DNA from: Flavobacterium sp.
GTDB taxonomy: Bacteria > Bacteroidota > Bacteroidia > Flavobacteriales > Flavobacteriaceae
Reading direction: 5' to 3'
Assembly: GCA_030145825.1 (NCBI GenBank)
Contig: JAIXHM010000008.1
Location: 1 to 34,971 of the forward strand
DNA length: 34,971 nucleotides
Part shown: piece after piece, positions 31,107 through 34,971 of the stretch
Layout: every line of letters begins with the position of its first letter
Numbering within the stretch: the first letter of the stretch is position 1
The notes under the pieces: model-generated
What the model saw: the letters and a program-made list of their open reading frames with translations, nothing else
Database searches by the model: none
Told to the model about the DNA's origin: nothing
Position numbers and translations under genes: made by a program

Positions 31107-31153
31107 TAGCCCCGATAGAACAAGCACCGCGTGCAAGTGAAAGCGGGAATAAG
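31107..31153 (+). repeat. Structured intergenic element copy 1 (TAGCCCCGAT...AGCGGGAATAAG)
   Basis: CCCG/CGGG outer pairing; internal hairpin GCAC-CGC-GTGC; matched by 34454-34502 (-). Confidence 0.7.
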
Positions 31154-31169
31154 GTTTACAAATACAAAC

Positions 31170-31184
31170 TGCAGACTCGCTGCA
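31170..31184. repeat. Small hairpin TGCAG-ACTCG-CTGCA
   Basis: Perfect 5-bp arms, 5-nt loop, next to structured element copy 1. Confidence 0.5.
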
Positions 31185-31314
31185 AAAAACTATTTTGGTA
31201 CACTTTTTGTAAATTTTATACAAAAGTAACGATATCTACTAAAATAAAAAAAGTTAAATTGCTTGTTTGTAGTAATTAAAGTACATATTTTTACGATAAC
31301 CCAAAAAATATAAA

Positions 31315-31704
31315 ATGATGAAAAATTTACTTAATTTACTAATACTTTTTGTTGGTTTGGCTCTTTCGGCTCAAGAGGGTGCTAAAATTGAATTTAAAAC
31401 GGAAACTATAAACTATGGTGACGTTGTGAAAGGTAAAGATGATGGTGTTCGCGAATTTGTTTTTACAAATACTGGCGATGCTCCTCTTATTATTAAAGAT
31501 GTAAAATCGAGCTGTGGTTGTACAGTGCCTACTAAGCCTACTGAACCTATTATGCCTGGTAAAAGTGATAAAATTGTGGTTAAATACAATATGAATCCAG
31601 GTCCGATTAGTAAAACTCTTACTGTTGAAACAAATGCGGTGAATAAACCAAATGGTATTATTCCGTTAAGAATAAAAGGAAACGTCATTCAGGATAAAAA
31701 ATAA
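31315..31704 (+). CDS. DUF1573 domain secreted protein
   Basis: KIEFKTETINYGDVVKGKDDGVREFVFTNTGDAPLIIKDVKSSCGCTVPTKPTEPIMPGKSDKIVVKYN. Confidence 0.9.
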   Translation: MMKNLLNLLILFVGLALSAQEGAKIEFKTETINYGDVVKGKDDGVREFVFTNTGDAPLIIKDVKSSCGCTVPTKPTEPIMPGKSDKIVVKYNMNPGPISKTLTVETNAVNKPNGIIPLRIKGNVIQDKK

Positions 31705-31734
31705 AAAAAGGCTCTCAAATTGAGAGCCTTTTTT
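31704..31734. terminator. Bidirectional terminator
   Basis: AAAAAAGGCTCTCAA/TTGAGAGCCTTTTTT between convergent genes. Confidence 0.9.
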
Positions 31735-33028
31735 ATAGTATTTTTTCAAGATAAAATTCAAATTCTAAAAGTTTTCCATCTCTTTCGACTATAATTTTTA
31801 TTTTTTTTCCTTCTTCCGATTGAAACAATTCAGTAATTTTTTGAATGGTATAATTGTGACTACTTTTATTGTTGATCTTTATTATTATATCTCCTGCCAA
31901 TAGGCCTGCTTTAGCTGCTGGAGAATTTTCTCTTACTTCATAAATTTGAAAATTAGGTTTAAGGGTGTATTTATAGTTATATACTTTACTTATATATTCT
32001 GTAGCGTTTACTTCACCCTTACCACTAACATTTGTGAAACTGTCTAACTCTTTAACCCATTGTTGTCCAAAATGATGTACTTCTAAACCAGACATATTAT
32101 AATTAAAAGGTTCATTAAAAAGATTATTTTGTTTGTAATAAAAAAAATGATTTTTGTAATCTAAAATCCAATTAAATCTCTTAATTATTTCTCCTCCTAA
32201 AGAGCCGTCCCTTCCTTTAAATAAATCAAACTCACTTAATTTTATATCTGGATAAGAAACTAATGCATGATGTAGAATAAATTTGTCTAATTGCAAACTT
32301 TCTATTCTAGACTTTTTTCCCTTTACGTCTCCGCTTAACCCTCTTCCTAAAAAATCTATAAAATATCGTTCCTTACATTTAATTGAATCACTTTCAAAAA
32401 GCCACAAACCATCGCCTAATCCACTATCAAATAGCAATTTGGCATTGTGATTTTCATCACTATTTTCAATTTTTAAATTTACATAAGGTTTATTTTGATA
32501 AATTTCAATTTGAGTCTTTTCATATCTACTCATTTTTTTTGTGATAGTTTCAAAATCTTTGTATAAGTAAAGTTTCTTTTTGGAATAATTTATTTCAACT
32601 AAAAAATCTTTAAAAAAAGAAGAACCAATAATTCCATTTATTTGAATACCAAGTTTGTCAATTAAGCTTATATCTTGGTTAGTAACCAATAAAACTTGAA
32701 AATTTCTATCTACTAAACCATTTATTTCAAACTTATTCTTCTCTGAAATATAAGCATTTAGCTCTTTTCCATATCCCAAACCCCGAATACTAATTGTTTT
32801 TGGATTATAAAAAGCTATACTATCATTTTTTGGAAAACTAAACATAAGATTCTTTTCTGAACCAGTATCCAGAATCATTTTTAAATCAACATCATTTACT
32901 TTTACATCTACAATTATTAAATTGTAAATCAATTCAAACGGAATTTCAATCTTATTTTTATGAGAAATCCAGTTCAGTTGGGCAAAAGTACACTGACTAA
33001 TAAATAATATGAAAAGTAATCTTAACAT
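31733..33028 (-). CDS. Secreted retropepsin-like aspartyl protease with C-terminal PDZ domain
   Basis: MILDTGSEKN and LLFDSGLGDG; PDZ VRENSPAAKAGLLAGDIIIKINNK. Confidence 0.82.
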   Translation of the reverse strand: MLRLLFILFISQCTFAQLNWISHKNKIEIPFELIYNLIIVDVKVNDVDLKMILDTGSEKNLMFSFPKNDSIAFYNPKTISIRGLGYGKELNAYISEKNKFEINGLVDRNFQVLLVTNQDISLIDKLGIQINGIIGSSFFKDFLVEINYSKKKLYLYKDFETITKKMSRYEKTQIEIYQNKPYVNLKIENSDENHNAKLLFDSGLGDGLWLFESDSIKCKERYFIDFLGRGLSGDVKGKKSRIESLQLDKFILHHALVSYPDIKLSEFDLFKGRDGSLGGEIIKRFNWILDYKNHFFYYKQNNLFNEPFNYNMSGLEVHHFGQQWVKELDSFTNVSGKGEVNATEYISKVYNYKYTLKPNFQIYEVRENSPAAKAGLLAGDIIIKINNKSSHNYTIQKITELFQSEEGKKIKIIVERDGKLLEFEFYLEKIL

Positions 33029-33259
33029 TAAGTAATAATTATTGTAACAATTTACTACATATTTAATGCTAAAAAAAAATATTTTTATAATTATTTAACA
33101 AAAAACAATATAAAAATTAAATACAAACAAATACCTATTAAAAGTGTACTTATCTAATTGTTAAAACAATACACTAAATAAATTAAGCTAACATAAGTTG
33201 TTATTTATTTTATAAAGAGCGAAAAAAAATGCAATTTTGCAATTCCAAACAAACAAATT

Positions 33260-34450
33260 ATGCCAAAAATATCAAACAAAGGGCAACAAATGCCTGAATC
33301 ACCAATTAGAAAACTGGTTCCTTTTTCAGAAACTGCGAAGAAAAAAGGTCATAAAGTATATCATTTAAACATTGGTCAACCCGATATTAAAACTCCAGAT
33401 GTTGCTATTAATGCCGTTAAAAATGCAAACATTGAAGTATTAGAATATTCTCATTCTGCTGGTTTTGAAAGCTACAGAAATAAACTTTCGCAATATTACA
33501 AAGCTCACGGATTACCAATTGACACACAAGATATTATCATTACTACTGGTGGTTCTGAAGCTTTATTATTTGCTTTAGGAAGCACAATGGACACTAATGA
33601 TGAAATTATTATTCCTGAACCTTTTTATGCAAATTATAATGGTTTTTCAACTGCATCAGGGGTAAAAGTAGTTCCTGTAATGTCATCTATTGAAGATGGT
33701 TTTGCTTTACCTCCAATTGAAGCTTTTGAAAAATTAATTACTCCTAAGACTAAAGCAATCTTAATTTGTAACCCTGGAAATCCTACAGGATATTTGTATT
33801 CTCAAGAAGAAATCTTAAAATTAGCAGAAATAGTAAAGAAACATGATTTATTCTTAATTGCTGATGAAGTTTACAGAGAGTTTACTTATGATGGATTCCA
33901 ACATTTCTCGGTTATGAATGTAGAAGGTTTAGAACAACATGCTATTATGATCGATTCTGTTTCTAAACGTTATAGTATGTGTGGCGCAAGAATTGGTTGC
34001 ATTGTTTCTAAAAATAAAGAAGTTATGGCAACAGCGATGAAATTTGCTCAAGCGCGTTTAAGCCCACCAACTTATGCTCAAATTGCTAGTGAAGCAGCTC
34101 TAGAAACTCCTCAATCTTATTTTGATGAAGTAATTACTGAATATAAAGATCGTAGAGATACTTTAGTTAACGAATTAAATAAAATTCCTGGTGTAAAAGT
34201 AGCAGTTCCTAAAGGTGCTTTTTATTGTATTGCAAAATTACCTGTCAAAAATGCGGATAACTTTGCGCAATGGTTATTAGAGAGTTACGATTTTAATGGA
34301 GAAACCGTTATGGTTGCTCCTGCTGCAGGATTCTACTCTACTCCAGGTGTTGGTTTAGATGAAGTTCGTATTGCTTACGTTTTAAAGAAAGAAGATTTAA
34401 TTAAATCTGTTCAAATATTAAAAGAAGCACTAGCTGTTTATAATAATTAG
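33260..34450 (+). CDS. PLP-dependent aminotransferase (class I/II)
   Basis: CNPGNPTGYLYSQEEI...IADEVYREFTYDG...DSVSKRYSMCGARIGC. Confidence 0.93.
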   Translation: MPKISNKGQQMPESPIRKLVPFSETAKKKGHKVYHLNIGQPDIKTPDVAINAVKNANIEVLEYSHSAGFESYRNKLSQYYKAHGLPIDTQDIIITTGGSEALLFALGSTMDTNDEIIIPEPFYANYNGFSTASGVKVVPVMSSIEDGFALPPIEAFEKLITPKTKAILICNPGNPTGYLYSQEEILKLAEIVKKHDLFLIADEVYREFTYDGFQHFSVMNVEGLEQHAIMIDSVSKRYSMCGARIGCIVSKNKEVMATAMKFAQARLSPPTYAQIASEAALETPQSYFDEVITEYKDRRDTLVNELNKIPGVKVAVPKGAFYCIAKLPVKNADNFAQWLLESYDFNGETVMVAPAAGFYSTPGVGLDEVRIAYVLKKEDLIKSVQILKEALAVYNN

Positions 34451-34453
34451 AAG

Positions 34454-34502
34454 CTTATTCCCGCTGTACGTGCTACAAGGTAGCTTACTTCCATCGGGGC
34501 TA
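34454..34502 (-). repeat. Structured intergenic element copy 2
   Basis: Reverse complement TAGCCCCGATGGAAGTAAGCTACCTTGTAGCACGTACAGCGGGAATAAG; internal hairpin GCTAC-CTT-GTAGC. Confidence 0.7.
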
Positions 34503-34507
34503 AAAAT

Positions 34508-34537
34508 AAAAAAGCCACTCATTTGAGTGGCTTTTTT
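34508..34537. terminator. Bidirectional terminator
   Basis: AAAAAAGCCACTCA-TT-TGAGTGGCTTTTTT. Confidence 0.9.
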
Positions 34538-34550
34538 GTTGTTTTATTAT

Positions 34551-34971
34551 CTATCGTTTTAATGAAAAATGCGCTTTAAACTCTTTCATTATTCCATTCT
34601 CTTCATATTCTAAACTAAACCAATAGTCCGTCGATGGTAATGGTTCCCCATTCAATGTTCCATCCCAACCATTGCCTTGGTTCGCTCCTAAAGTATTAAT
34701 CTGCTTGATTAACTTTCCATATCTATCAAAAATGTAAACTTAGCATTCTCCTGTTCTAATCCTATTATATTCCATGTGTCATTATAGCCATCTCCGTTTG
34801 GTGTAAAGAATTTTGGATAATCTACTACCAATACCGGAATCGTGAAATAGGTACAACCTTGTGTATCTACTACTGTTATGGTATGTGGTCCTGCTGATAC
34901 TCCCGTAAATACATTAGAACTCTGGAACTCACCTTCATCTAATTGATATTCTAAAGTTCCATTTCCATCTG
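34551..34971 (-). pseudogene. C-terminus of a gliding-motility/T9SS type B sorting-domain protein, apparently frameshifted; continues beyond window
   Basis: Minus strand encodes ...VVDYPKFFTPNGDGYNDTWNIIGLEQENAK, then after a 1-nt shift VYIFDRYGKLIKQINTLGANQGNGWDGTLNGEPLPSTDYWFSLEYEENGIMKEFKAHFSLKR*. Confidence 0.8.

Overview
AT-rich chromosomal window that looks like Flavobacterium or a close Flavobacteriaceae relative, judging from gene content, TAnnTTTG-type promoters, T9SS/gliding C-terminal domain, DUF3276 and monomeric IDH. Most of it is housekeeping: csaA, trmD, rplS, monomeric icd, thiamine pyrophosphokinase, uvrB, HPF/RaiA-like protein, valS, a PLP aminotransferase, a TonB receptor/DUF4249 pair and a cyclophilin-FKBP fusion. 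The parts most worth a second look are: (1) a lone NACHT-type STAND NTPase (26282-28096), a candidate single-gene anti-phage system, lying between two near-identical terminators; (2) a hybrid two-component regulator (19086-21851) followed by a secreted/lipoprotein operon with an unannotated 51-aa small ORF, where a GTTACAT-N14-GTTACAT direct repeat sits beside a good Bacteroidetes promoter and a related motif lies upstream of the regulator gene; (3) two copies of a structured intergenic element (TAGCCCCGAT...hairpin...AGCGGGAATAAG) with different but intact internal stems; (4) two copies of a TGTC-palindrome-CTAAAA-terminator module at the 3' ends of csaA and valS; (5) ~7-bp periodic tracts at gene boundaries and in frame inside valS; (6) a candidate L19 leader RNA; (7) a decayed DUF1569 paralogue and a frameshifted T9SS sorting domain. 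All homology calls come from reading the sequence; no searches were run.
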